Positions 50,264-58,198 of a DNA stretch of 64,000 bases are shown in pieces. The notes beneath the pieces are model-generated. The model had not been told where the DNA came from. It saw only the letters and a list, made by a program, of their open reading frames with translations, and searched no databases. The translations under genes were made by a program, and so were the position numbers. The stretch spans positions 1 to 64,000 of the IMG/VR virus record IMGVR_UViG_3300037278_000114; one strand, 5' to 3'. The stretch is from a virus. Each line of letters begins with the position of its first letter. Position 1 is the stretch's first letter.

Positions 50264-51029
50264 CTACCAATCTCTCTACCACCAAGCGGTGGTACCAACT
50301 TGGTATAAGCGTTTTCAACTCTACCAGAGTGAGGTTTCGCTTCACCGAATTAGCTTTGTAACTGCACAGCACCACATTACCGGGAACATACCCTACCGAG
50401 TTGTCGATCCGATCTACCGATGCTGTGGCATCTTTGGTTCCCTGCCCTTGCACATACTGCAATTCAATCCCAGTGTAAAAGCACAACCCTTGCTGCTTAT
50501 CAAACTGGTTTAGCAAAAACCTATCTGGTAAAGCATACTCCAAACTTCGGGTCTGTGCATTCGCTCGTACTCCACTTTGACGTTTACCAAAGTAAGCCTT
50601 CAACTTAGAGTGGCGTTCCGATACCTTTTTGTTCTTACACCTTGAACACATCGTGGGCTGACGTTGAAGTACGGGGTGTATTGTGTCCAGCCGAAGCTGA
50701 GCAGTACGGGGTTGGCATCGAAGATTTCCTATGTTCTCGAAGAAGTCTTGAACGGACGGGATGAAGCGACCGCCGTAGTCTTCCAGTACGTGCATCTCGC
50801 CTATGTCTCGCACGGATACTTGCTTACCCGCTGAGTTGGTAATGACAGTGCCAAACACCTTCTCCAAGATGAACCCCACGAACCATGAGGTATGAGTCAG
50901 AGCACGGTGTCTGCTGTCAGCTATTGTACTCTTGGAAGAGTCCATTAGGTTGTGAATTTCAATGTAATCTTCGGGTGCCCCACCGAAGCGTCGTGCCGAA
51001 GACACGGCGTGAATCCAAGGCTTGCTCAT
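50211..51029 (-). CDS. DUF6915-like domain fused to an HNH endonuclease (272 aa)
   Basis: Residues 1-100 match a conserved phage domain (KPWIHAVSSARRFGG, HRALTHTSWFVGFILEKVFG, VLEDYGGRFIPSVQDFFENI). After it comes an HNH part: CSRCKNKK, CFYTGIELQYV, SVDRIDNSVGYVPGNVVL. The endonuclease looks inserted in frame near the end of the DUF6915 gene. Its 3' end overlaps RNA ligase by 53 nt. Confidence 0.8.
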   Translation of the reverse strand: MSKPWIHAVSSARRFGGAPEDYIEIHNLMDSSKSTIADSRHRALTHTSWFVGFILEKVFGTVITNSAGKQVSVRDIGEMHVLEDYGGRFIPSVQDFFENIGNLRCQPRTAQLRLDTIHPVLQRQPTMCSRCKNKKVSERHSKLKAYFGKRQSGVRANAQTRSLEYALPDRFLLNQFDKQQGLCFYTGIELQYVQGQGTKDATASVDRIDNSVGYVPGNVVLCSYKANSVKRNLTLVELKTLIPSWYHRLVVERLVDDETGQLLGLGQPATVD

Positions 51030-51048
51030 GGCCGAATAGTATCATACC

Positions 51049-51786
51049 TTACAGTCCTTTGCTCTTTAATCGTCTATAAACTTTATCCTTACCAATACCT
51101 AACTCGTGTGCAATCGCTCTGTGTGACAACCCCTCTCGATGCAGATCAATAATTCGCATTGTCAATGGGTCTTTAGCAACTCCTTCCCTGTAGGTTTCCC
51201 ACCGTTTCCTCGCAGCCGCAGCGAGTTGTTCTGACCACTGAACCTGATACTCTGGCGTGGACTCACTCCATCGCTCCCGACCGGCCTTAGCTACTTTGGC
51301 TCGGTAACTTGGGTCGGTAGCATATCGTTCGTTTATCCTAACTACGCGATTTTCGGACTTTAGATTGTCCAACTGGACTTGAGTTTTTGGGGCCGTCTTC
51401 ATTCTAGCTATAGTCTCAGGAGAAAACACACGACCCTTCATCATCGCACTGTGGTTCTTCCTCCACTCGTCTGTGTGCTTGCCGCTGAAGCCTTCACCAC
51501 CGCGACAGATGTTGTAGCCGACTTCAGTGTTACGGGTGTCGTAAAGAGCTATGAGCAAGCGTTCCCAACGGTCGAGTTCAGCTTTGGTTTCAAGCTCCAT
51601 GAGGGGCTCGATTGACCAGACATCCTTGGGGTGCTTACGCATGGAGTTATACAGGAGGGATTGACCCCCTCGATGCTTACTCGCATCTGACAGCTTAGTC
51701 TGAAGATACTTCCTTAGGTTGGTTCCTTTGTGCTGGCCGATGTAAATCTTACCTGTTGTGTTATTAGTGATGACGTATATGTACAC
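51049..51786 (-). CDS. GIY-YIG homing endonuclease (245 aa)
   Basis: MYIYVITNNTTGKIYIGQH is the GIY-YIG core. NUMOD-type segments follow (GKHTDEWRKNHSAMMKGR) and a C-terminal helix-turn-helix (GLSHRAIAHELGIGKDKVYRR). It sits between Pnkp and the DUF6915-HNH gene, behind a terminator. Confidence 0.9.
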   Translation of the reverse strand: MYIYVITNNTTGKIYIGQHKGTNLRKYLQTKLSDASKHRGGQSLLYNSMRKHPKDVWSIEPLMELETKAELDRWERLLIALYDTRNTEVGYNICRGGEGFSGKHTDEWRKNHSAMMKGRVFSPETIARMKTAPKTQVQLDNLKSENRVVRINERYATDPSYRAKVAKAGRERWSESTPEYQVQWSEQLAAAARKRWETYREGVAKDPLTMRIIDLHREGLSHRAIAHELGIGKDKVYRRLKSKGL

Positions 51787-51790
51787 AAAA

Positions 51791-51815
51791 ATGGCTCCCT
51801 GTAGTAGGGAGCCAT
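51791..51815 (-). terminator. Terminator between Pnkp and GIY-YIG genes
   Basis: ATGGCTCCC-tactaca-GGGAGCCAT followed by TTTTTG on the minus strand; the promoterless start of the GIY-YIG gene lies just beyond. Confidence 0.85.
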
Positions 51816-51834
51816 AGTTGTTATTTTCCTGTCG

Positions 51835-52920
51835 TCAAAAATTTTCCATTGCCCCGCACTTCGGGCAACGCCGGTAATCCTTCGCGTTGGTGAAGGGGCA
51901 ACCGTCACGATGAGCGGTGGTGAAGTTCTTCACTTCCTCACCCTGATAGACGGTGTAGACCTTCAGACCCTCACGCATCCACATCTTGACTACCTTCGGA
52001 CGGTCGTCTATCACGAGAGCTATCTTGTCCAGCGGCATGACCGCCAGAAGCTCGTCCAATATGACCTTCTTTATGACCACATCTGGCACACTCGGGACAT
52101 CCCGCATCAGCAGGTAGTCATGCGGCACCTTGTACTCGTTGAGCCACGCTTCCGAATCCTCACCGCACTTGTCGTTGCGACCGGACACGACGAAGACGTT
52201 GTGGGTTGCGTAGAGCGACTGCACCAACTCCACAACTGGCATCCACGGCGTGTCGAGCAGCACCAAGGACTCGTCGTAGGGAGACCGAACCGAGGTATGG
52301 TTGCACAGGGTGCCGTCCATGTCCACCAGAACGCAGGGGGCATCCGGCAGACGCAGCGGGAACTCCTTGCTACGCAGAGCCGCCCGGTCAGTCAGTGCCC
52401 GGTTCATCGAGACCAATCCATAGCTTCGGGGTGTCAAGCTGCCTCCAGTGAAATCCTTGTACTGCGAACGGACAATCTTCTCCGTCACACATTCCTTGCC
52501 TTCACGCTTCGCATCACGAGCGATGCACTCTTCGAGTGAGGTCGTCATGACCACCAGCCGGAACATCACACGCTCGTTACGAGCCAACTCTTCCCAGCCA
52601 TGCCGAGTGCGGATGACGCAGTTGGTGTCATCCACGATTACATCGCGACCCATGCGGAGGGCCAGTGTGACGCCTTCCTGCTCCAGCTTGCGGGTGACCT
52701 CTTCGTTATAGCCAGACCACGGCACGTCAACGTACAACATGGAGCGGAGGTTGTCGCGGTTGAAGCGGACGGTGTTTCCCCTGCTCTTGTTAGTCCACTG
52801 CTTCGCCAAGAAGGACTTGCCGCTGCCGGATATACCAACCATCACGGTCAGCGTCGGTGGGCTCTTACGCCCATCGGAGTAGTCCACGTACTGTTCAGTG
52901 AAACCCTTATCGTGTGCCAT
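51835..52920 (-). CDS. pseT: Polynucleotide 5'-kinase/3'-phosphatase (361 aa)
   Basis: The N-terminal kinase has P-loop GISGSGKS (29-36) and DDTN; the C-terminal HAD phosphatase has VDMDGTLC and VIDDRP. Heals 2',3'-cyclic phosphate/5'-OH RNA ends before ligation. A last Cys pair (CPKCGAMENF) forms a small extra zinc site not found in T4 Pnkp. The start overlaps the 47-aa gene by 14 nt. Confidence 0.92.
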   Translation of the reverse strand: MAHDKGFTEQYVDYSDGRKSPPTLTVMVGISGSGKSFLAKQWTNKSRGNTVRFNRDNLRSMLYVDVPWSGYNEEVTRKLEQEGVTLALRMGRDVIVDDTNCVIRTRHGWEELARNERVMFRLVVMTTSLEECIARDAKREGKECVTEKIVRSQYKDFTGGSLTPRSYGLVSMNRALTDRAALRSKEFPLRLPDAPCVLVDMDGTLCNHTSVRSPYDESLVLLDTPWMPVVELVQSLYATHNVFVVSGRNDKCGEDSEAWLNEYKVPHDYLLMRDVPSVPDVVIKKVILDELLAVMPLDKIALVIDDRPKVVKMWMREGLKVYTVYQGEEVKNFTTAHRDGCPFTNAKDYRRCPKCGAMENF

Positions 52921-53050
52921 GTTCAACTTTCTGGAACTCAAAAACTGCATCAGCGGCGTTCTGCAAGTAGAACTGGTCGCCAGTCTGTTCAAACGCCCAG
53001 CAAGCGTACTCAGCCTTCCCTCGCCAAACTTCTTTTTCTTTGCTGTACAT
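52907..53050 (-). CDS. Small hypothetical protein (47 aa)
   Basis: GAGGAA precedes the ATG. Helical, aromatic (YACWAFEQTGDQFYLQNAAD). Translationally coupled to Pnkp. Confidence 0.7.
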   Translation of the reverse strand: MYSKEKEVWRGKAEYACWAFEQTGDQFYLQNAADAVFEFQKVEHGTR

Positions 53051-53060
53051 GTGTTCCTCG

Positions 53061-53267
53061 TTAGTACGGTAGTTCTGTGTCGCCGCTGTAGGCGGGAGTT
53101 ACGACCTGATTGTCACGGTCGAGATGATGCTGCCAGTGCTTCTTGAATAACTTGTTCCAGAGCAGGTTCCAGATTACACCAAAGATTAGACCGTCGAGTA
53201 CCTGAAGGAAGATTTCGAACTTCCAGTGAGCCGGGTCGTGAAGTAATGTCCAGAACGTCTCTTGCAT
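53061..53267 (-). CDS. Small membrane protein (68 aa)
   Basis: One membrane helix (FEIFLQVLDGLIFGVIWNLLW) followed by a basic/His tail. Leaderless start, TATACT 6 nt upstream. Possibly holin-like in size only; no lysis neighbours. Confidence 0.7.
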   Translation of the reverse strand: MQETFWTLLHDPAHWKFEIFLQVLDGLIFGVIWNLLWNKLFKKHWQHHLDRDNQVVTPAYSGDTELPY

Positions 53268-53273
53268 ACAGGT

Positions 53274-53302
53274 AGTATACCGGAGTGAGGGTACTTTTTG
53301 AA
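53274..53302 (-). promoter_or_regulatory. Promoter TTCAAA-N17-TATACT
   Basis: -35 at 53297-53302, -10 at 53274-53279; ATG 53267 is 6 nt on. Confidence 0.7.
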
Positions 53303-53362
53303 CAGGTTTGTTGGAAATTTTTATCCCACACCCAAAGTTACCCGACTTTCGCCTTCTTAGGT

Positions 53363-53917
53363 ATGACATACAACTTTTTAGACTTGACAGATAAGACCTT
53401 CGGTAGATGGACAGTGCTACATCGAGACCTTGACAAAACCGCAACGAACGTGTATTGGTGGTGCCGATGTGAGTGTGGTGTCGAAAAATCCATTATGGGG
53501 ATGTCCTTGAAGAACGGGCGGAGCACCCAGTGTCGTCACTGCTGGGGTACTGGTCACAAACATAAACTCAATGCACGAGTATGGGGGCGGATTCTAAGGA
53601 ACGCAAAGCTGCGAGGTATAGCAGTAGAACTTGGAGCCGTGAAGGAAGCCAAGGAGTTCTTGTACGGGTTGCTGTATACCCAACAATCCAACAAGTGTGC
53701 ATTGTCCGGGCTACCCATCAGTATTTCAAACACCGTCAAGGGAGACATGAATCGTGGAGAGACCACTGCTTCCCTCGACCGTATCAACTCGACCAAGGGG
53801 TACTCCAGAGATAATGTTCAGTGGGTTCATAAGACCGTCAACAAGATGAAGATGGACTTGGATGAGTCAGAGTTCATCGGTATGTGCAAAGCTATTGCTT
53901 CACATAACGGTGCTTAG
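53363..53917 (+). CDS. HNH homing endonuclease, opposite strand (184 aa)
   Basis: DNA-binding start FLDLTDKTFGRWTVL with zinc pairs CRCECG and CRHC; nuclease core SLDRINSTKGYSRDNVQWVHK. It lies against the general direction and its stop overlaps the deformylase stop by 26 nt, as for a recent insertion. ATG 53363 has only a weak site. Confidence 0.88.
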   Translation: MTYNFLDLTDKTFGRWTVLHRDLDKTATNVYWWCRCECGVEKSIMGMSLKNGRSTQCRHCWGTGHKHKLNARVWGRILRNAKLRGIAVELGAVKEAKEFLYGLLYTQQSNKCALSGLPISISNTVKGDMNRGETTASLDRINSTKGYSRDNVQWVHKTVNKMKMDLDESEFIGMCKAIASHNGA

Positions 53918-54443
53918 CCTTTTCCCACTCCCGCTCCGCCGCTCTCCTCAATTGGCGAGGTAGCCGGGATATGAACATGATACCCATGGTGTGGTCATAC
54001 TCATGCTGTGCCACTCGTGCATCCAGCCCTGTGAGCGGGAGTTCCTGCTCAACGCCACTGGGAGTGAAGTAGCGCATCACCGCCATCTCAGACCTCTCTA
54101 CCTGAGAGAAAATAGAAGGCAGGGACAGACAACCTTCCTGACCATGGACGATGGGGCCACTGAGTTCCAGCGTGGGGTTGCAAACTGCGATTGCTGCTCC
54201 TGATGTATCCGGGAACTTCATCACGAACATGCGGATGGGCACCCCAACTTGCGGTGAGGCCAGACCCCAGCCCTTGGCGTTGCCCATGGTGACAATCATC
54301 CGCTCCGCGTACTTCTCCAGCTTGGGTCCGAACTCTGAGTCCCGTACCGGGTCGCACACCATGGACAACACAGGGTCGTCCCAATAGCGTAGGTCGAATA
54401 CATTCACCACGGTGCCAACAATCTCTTCAACATTCACGTTCAT
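53892..54443 (-). CDS. def: Peptide deformylase (183 aa)
   Basis: Removes N-formyl from new proteins. All three family boxes are present: GWGLASPQ (58-65, usual GxGLAAxQ), EGCLS (103-107) and HEYDH (147-151, metal His and catalytic Glu). Leaderless start behind TATACT. Phage deformylases are known (for example in cyanophages). Confidence 0.93.
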   Translation of the reverse strand: MNVNVEEIVGTVVNVFDLRYWDDPVLSMVCDPVRDSEFGPKLEKYAERMIVTMGNAKGWGLASPQVGVPIRMFVMKFPDTSGAAIAVCNPTLELSGPIVHGQEGCLSLPSIFSQVERSEMAVMRYFTPSGVEQELPLTGLDARVAQHEYDHTMGIMFISRLPRQLRRAAEREWEKAKHRYVKQ

Positions 54444-54642
54444 ACGGGTAGTATACCTGCTGAAATAGTTTTTGGCTAACTTTTTCTCTGGTCTCGTCCC
54501 AGCATCTACCGCACACATTCCGTGGGTAGGCATCGAGGTTCCGCTCAAAGAACCGAACCTCATAATCCTTGAGGACGACGTTGCACATGCACGCACAGGT
54601 GCAGCGAAGGGGCGGGGCGGGAGCATCCCTAATCTCGTTCAA
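54427..54642 (-). CDS. Cys-rich small protein (71 aa, TTG start)
   Basis: LRCTCACMCNVVLKDYEVRF and VCGRCWDE suggest zinc binding. The TTG start is inferred, and the frame runs through the deformylase promoter and 17 nt into that gene. Confidence 0.5.
   Translation of the reverse strand: MNEIRDAPAPPLRCTCACMCNVVLKDYEVRFFERNLDAYPRNVCGRCWDETREKVSQKLFQQVYYPYEREC
54450..54455 (-). promoter_or_regulatory. -10 box TATACT, 6 nt before the deformylase ATG
   Basis: The -35 is poorly defined. The box lies inside the 3' end of the upstream Cys-rich gene. Confidence 0.55.
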
Positions 54643-54796
54643 ATTCGCGGGTCTGTGCCTCCGGGTCAAAGCTGATAACGCAGGGCAATGTCTCTCCCCG
54701 CACGAGTTTCTTCTGACACTCCTTGCAGACAATCCACTCAATCTTTCGACCAAGCCACCCATCCGCCTTGTAGTAAAACACACAGAGTCGTTTCAT
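54629..54796 (-). CDS. Small protein with a CxxC pair (55 aa)
   Basis: MKRLCVFYYKADGWLGRKIE then CKECQKK. Overlaps both neighbours by 4 and 14 nt. Plausible zinc-binding micro-protein. Confidence 0.6.
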   Translation of the reverse strand: MKRLCVFYYKADGWLGRKIEWIVCKECQKKLVRGETLPCVISFDPEAQTREFERD

Positions 54797-55401
54797 TTCA
54801 TTCCCTTCACCAGTTGCCCCGCTTGAGTCTCAAGAAATTTCATGATGGTCTTCACTTCGCCGGGGTCTACTCGAAGATGCGTGAGCTTAGACGTGCCGTC
54901 GATAAGGTCGATGTATGCGGTGGAGGGTAGATGCTTGTCCTCACCACTCATGCACCGTGCGAGTTGCCAGATGAACGCGAACACCCCGTCCACTGGTTTG
55001 TCCGGGAGCAACTTCTTACCCGACGTGCAGTTCTGTAAAAGCACCGGTTGCGTCACATGCTCTTCGAAGGCGAGAAGGATAGCATGAGCTTGCTCTTCGG
55101 TGGGCACAGCAGCGTGACAATACGTGAAGAGCCCAAGAGGAACGTCATTCGGTACGGAATACGTGTAGGACGGTGTGAGTTCAAGCTGGGCCTTGGGTGC
55201 CTTGACCGGAGGAGGGGGAGGTTCTTTGACCGCCACTGCCTTCGCCGAGAGCACAGCAAACTCCCACAACGCTTCTACCTTACTCTTCGCTTGAGCTAAG
55301 TCTGCTGCGTATATCGTAACCTCAGTCTTCAGTCCGGGCTTCGGGGCCATTACAACTTTGAACAGGGCGAGGTTAGCTGGGTTGGGGAGATACTTTGCCA
55401 T
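54793..55401 (-). CDS. Hypothetical protein (202 aa)
   Basis: A beta/alpha N-terminal domain, a Pro-rich linker (KEPPPPPVKAPKA, about 60-72) and a C-terminal alpha/beta domain. ATG overlaps the upstream gene by 1 nt. Unknown. Confidence 0.7.
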   Translation of the reverse strand: MAKYLPNPANLALFKVVMAPKPGLKTEVTIYAADLAQAKSKVEALWEFAVLSAKAVAVKEPPPPPVKAPKAQLELTPSYTYSVPNDVPLGLFTYCHAAVPTEEQAHAILLAFEEHVTQPVLLQNCTSGKKLLPDKPVDGVFAFIWQLARCMSGEDKHLPSTAYIDLIDGTSKLTHLRVDPGEVKTIMKFLETQAGQLVKGMK

Positions 55402-55667
55402 TACTCACCCATGGGGCCGAAGTATTGGAAGGAGCACGGGGCTCCCTCGTCATCCTTCAAGTCCAGTGCCTCACGAATGCGTTTGACGCACTGGTCGCAA
55501 ATCACCTGAGCCCCGTCCATGGAATATAGGGGGTCGTTGTTGATGATAGTGGGCTTCTCGAAATGACTCTCACAGTTCAAAGCCGAGAGCAGGACTTCCA
55601 ACAGAACCTGCTTGGTGGGCGTCTTCCGCTTCGGGACGTTAACGACGATGACCTTCTGCTTCTTCAC
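55401..55667 (-). CDS. Hypothetical protein with a Zn knuckle (88 aa, GTG start)
   Basis: KVIVVNVPKRKTPTKQVLLE start; VICDQCVKRI is a Cys pair. GCGAGG precedes the GTG, which overlaps the glycosyltransferase TGA (GTGA). Confidence 0.65.
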   Translation of the reverse strand: MKKQKVIVVNVPKRKTPTKQVLLEVLLSALNCESHFEKPTIINNDPLYSMDGAQVICDQCVKRIREALDLKDDEGAPCSFQYFGPMGE

Positions 55668-56239
55668 GGTTGACCTCGCTTCGGGTGCTTCTCTAAGATA
55701 GCTACTTCCCACTTTGCCCACGAGCCGTCAGATTTCCACTCCCCGTGCTTTGCCATCTGTGCCTCATGCTGCCGATACACGAACAGGTGCTCCCGAATGG
55801 GTATTGAGAGAGCCCCAGCTTCACGGCACGACCAGTAAAAGTCCCAGTCGAAGAAACCCATCTCAGCGAAGCCGCCAACCTTTTCCCAAATGGACTTGCG
55901 GATGAGGGCAGTCACCGGCTCATTGTTGAACTCGGTGTACACGATGTCCGCCCCTGTCGTCTCCATCATGGCGGAGGTCTTCTCAACGTACTCAGGCAGC
56001 AGAGTGTCATCATCGCTCAGAAGGATGAACGCATCGCAGTCGTTCGCTGCAATGGTAGTGTTCAACTTCACGATGAGCCCCTCGTCCGAGTGAACAAAGG
56101 TGTAGTCACCCGGTTGGGAAGGTGCGACGTTCCCAGTCACTATCGTACGAGGCTTCATAGTCTGTGCGTACACCGACTGCATCGCCTCGTCCAAGAAATC
56201 TTTCCGGTCGTGGGTCGGTACTATAACGAGAACGTTCAC
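55664..56239 (-). CDS. Family 2-like glycosyltransferase (191 aa, GTG start)
   Basis: GT-A fold pattern: NVLVIVPTHDRKDFLDEAMQS nucleotide-binding start (first 20 of it), SDDD (DxD motif) at about residue 75, GGFAEMGFFDWDFYW acceptor region. Compact length. May decorate phage DNA or a surface component. AGGAG lies about 10 nt ahead of the GTG. Confidence 0.8.
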   Translation of the reverse strand: MNVLVIVPTHDRKDFLDEAMQSVYAQTMKPRTIVTGNVAPSQPGDYTFVHSDEGLIVKLNTTIAANDCDAFILLSDDDTLLPEYVEKTSAMMETTGADIVYTEFNNEPVTALIRKSIWEKVGGFAEMGFFDWDFYWSCREAGALSIPIREHLFVYRQHEAQMAKHGEWKSDGSWAKWEVAILEKHPKRGQP

Positions 56240-56612
56240 GGTCTTGTAACTCCTGAATGGTCTTACCGAACATCTTGTCGATGGCTTCCTTCTGCTCCTT
56301 CGACACGTAGAACTGCATGGGTATATTCTTGAAGTTCTTCGGCTGCTTGGCCCACTTGTTTCTAATACGCCTTTTCTTGGAACGTGGGAAGCGTACTTGA
56401 GACTCTAAGTCAGCTTGGATGGCGTACTTCTCCATACACGGAATACCGGCATCACACACAGGGCACGGGAGGTCTTCCAGATGTGACACTGGAATCTTCT
56501 TTTCCTTGTCGAGGAAGTGAGTGTACTTCTCGGTGTAGGTATTGGTAGCAGGAGGCAGGAGTATCATCTTCGCCACTTCCCCCGGTGCCATCCTAAAACG
56601 TTCCAATGACAT
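56106..56612 (-). CDS. Hypothetical basic protein with a Zn pair (168 aa)
   Basis: DLPCPVCDAGIPCMEKY is a probable zinc site; a basic patch SKKRRIRNKWAKQPK follows. The last 134 nt are out of frame with, and overlap, the glycosyltransferase; this tail (ERSRYSTDPRPERFLGRGD) may be non-native. Confidence 0.65.
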   Translation of the reverse strand: MSLERFRMAPGEVAKMILLPPATNTYTEKYTHFLDKEKKIPVSHLEDLPCPVCDAGIPCMEKYAIQADLESQVRFPRSKKRRIRNKWAKQPKNFKNIPMQFYVSKEQKEAIDKMFGKTIQELQDRERSRYSTDPRPERFLGRGDAVGVRTDYEASYDSDWERRTFPTG

Positions 56613-57077
56613 TTACTTCCCTCCAGTGATGTCCAGTGATGTGTACAGGTTGGGCTTTACCGGAGGCATAATGATGCGTACCTCCCGACCCTTCTTTTTT
56701 GCGTAGCGAATGGTCGTCCACGTTCCACTACGTACTTGCTCTTCCCCGGCTGGTGTGGCAATCATTCTCTCAGTCTCGTCCACAATGTCATGGTCACGAG
56801 CGATGAACGGCTTGGACTCCCGTACTTCATCGTTGAACTTGGTGAAGGCCCGGTACATCGTGTTGTCCTTATCCTTGGGGTGACCGGGGTGACAGATGAG
56901 GATGAACCCTATCTGCTTTGCCAGACCAGCCGCCTGAGCGTCAGCCCCGATGCAGTCACCGTGCCTAAACTCGGTGTAACCCTGAGCCTTCAAATATCGC
57001 AGGTACTCCACCAGTTCAAACTTCTGGCTATCTGTCATACCGTTTTTAGTACCAGTGAAACCTACGGACTTACCCAT
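56613..57077 (-). CDS. SLOG-superfamily (LOG/DprA-like) protein (154 aa)
   Basis: Rossmann-like nucleotide-binding start VGFTGTKNGMTDSQ, FRHGDCIGADAQAAGLA (the GGxxGxD-like loop) and a C-terminal VRIIMP strand. SLOG proteins bind nucleotides or NAD-derived ligands; phage members are not characterised. Confidence 0.7.
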   Translation of the reverse strand: MGKSVGFTGTKNGMTDSQKFELVEYLRYLKAQGYTEFRHGDCIGADAQAAGLAKQIGFILICHPGHPKDKDNTMYRAFTKFNDEVRESKPFIARDHDIVDETERMIATPAGEEQVRSGTWTTIRYAKKKGREVRIIMPPVKPNLYTSLDITGGK

Positions 57078-57350
57078 GTGCTGCTGCCGCCTTCTGTAGG
57101 TATTGGATAGCTCTCTGCAACAGTTCGATGGAGTCTTCCAAGATACCCAGTGCCCTGTTGCACCGTTTGCATAGAAGCCCTCTAACTTCACCAGTTATAT
57201 GGTCATGGTCAACCGCCATCCGAAGCAACTTACCGCCTCTCATCTCAACCTCAGGCTGTGAGCACATAGCACAAACGTACCCCTGTTCCGCCAGCCTACG
57301 TTCGTATTCATCCAGTGTGGGTCAGCTTGTGAGATGGGTGGGTTCTTCAT
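57070..57350 (-). pseudogene. Recombination endonuclease VII with a 1-nt frameshift
   Basis: The body is a clear endonuclease VII: YVCAMCSQPE, MAVDHDHITGEVRGLLC, CNRALGILEDS. ATG 57350 (TAATG with the upstream gene) reads MKNPPISQADP and then loses frame; the native frame continues at LDEYERRLAEQG. One base missing in the CCC run near 57316-57318 would join them. Resolves branched phage DNA if expressed. Confidence 0.75.
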
Positions 57351-57829
57351 TAGTTATCTCCCTTGAACTTCGCTGCCAAATCTGTGATGTCAACCGGAGG
57401 TAGTGTGCTCTCCGGCTTAGGTTGACCATGCACCGGATGCTTGATGATTCGTGCAGATGACATCGAACGTTGCTGAGCCACGGGTCGATTAGCCTCCGGT
57501 AGGACTTCCTTGACCTCAGCCAACTTGTTCTTCCAATCCACAGTGGGTACTTCATGGAGAGCCGCAGGTAGAATAGCTCGACCTTCGATACGTCGCTTCA
57601 GTCGCTTCTCTCGACGTTCCCCCGATGCCCCCCGGTCTGGTGAATGCACACCTAGAAGATTCTTCAGCAAGGCTGCTGTGTTGTCGTACGAGCGATGACA
57701 TGAGGGGGTCTTTGCTACGACGAGCTTCTTACCATTCGGGAACAGGAATACGTTATGGTTAGCTTGCCGAATCAACTTCCCGCCGTGTTCTTCTATCAGT
57801 TGCTCCAGTTTGGTTTTGGGGTCGGCCAT
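57350..57829 (-). CDS. Protein with a HicA-like N-terminus (159 aa)
   Basis: The first 60 residues resemble small HicA/dsRBD-type folds (EEHGGKLIRQANHNVFLF, KLVVAKTPSCHRSYDN). The rest is basic and disordered. AGGAG precedes the ATG. The HicA catalytic His is not certain, so no toxin claim. Confidence 0.5.
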   Translation of the reverse strand: MADPKTKLEQLIEEHGGKLIRQANHNVFLFPNGKKLVVAKTPSCHRSYDNTAALLKNLLGVHSPDRGASGERREKRLKRRIEGRAILPAALHEVPTVDWKNKLAEVKEVLPEANRPVAQQRSMSSARIIKHPVHGQPKPESTLPPVDITDLAAKFKGDN

Positions 57830-57892
57830 AATGACTCCTGTTTGGAAGACGCATGTCCCGCATAGTATAGCATAAATGCCCGACCCCAAAAC

Positions 57893-58171
57893 CTATTTCT
57901 TCGCTGCGACAACCTTCTTCGGCTTCTTCTCAAGCACTGGACGCTGGTGATTGATTTCGCGGTACACCTTTTCCTCACCCATGGCGACCATGATAGCCGC
58001 ACGATAGGCCCGACGAGCGGTCGTCAACGGCAACTCTTCAATCAGAGTTGCCTCGAACGCCTGAACCCGCTCATGCCCCAACTTCTGCTTGATGATGGGG
58101 AGGATGTTGTTGTACTCATCGTAAGACTTGTCTGCGATGAGCGATAGGATGGACTGGGTTTCCGCTTTCAT
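57893..58171 (-). CDS. Hypothetical helical protein (92 aa)
   Basis: All-helical with a Lys-rich tail. AAGGAGA precedes the ATG. Unknown. Confidence 0.65.
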   Translation of the reverse strand: MKAETQSILSLIADKSYDEYNNILPIIKQKLGHERVQAFEATLIEELPLTTARRAYRAAIMVAMGEEKVYREINHQRPVLEKKPKKVVAAKK

Positions 58172-58198
58172 TTTCTCTCCTTGGCCTTGTCTTCTAAT

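Noticed and set aside
53061-53267. Holin
   Set aside because: One membrane helix and small size fit, but no endolysin or spanin is near and the tail is not typical.
57350-57829. HicA toxin of a HicAB pair
   Set aside because: Only the N-terminal pattern is HicA-like, and neither neighbour resembles HicB.
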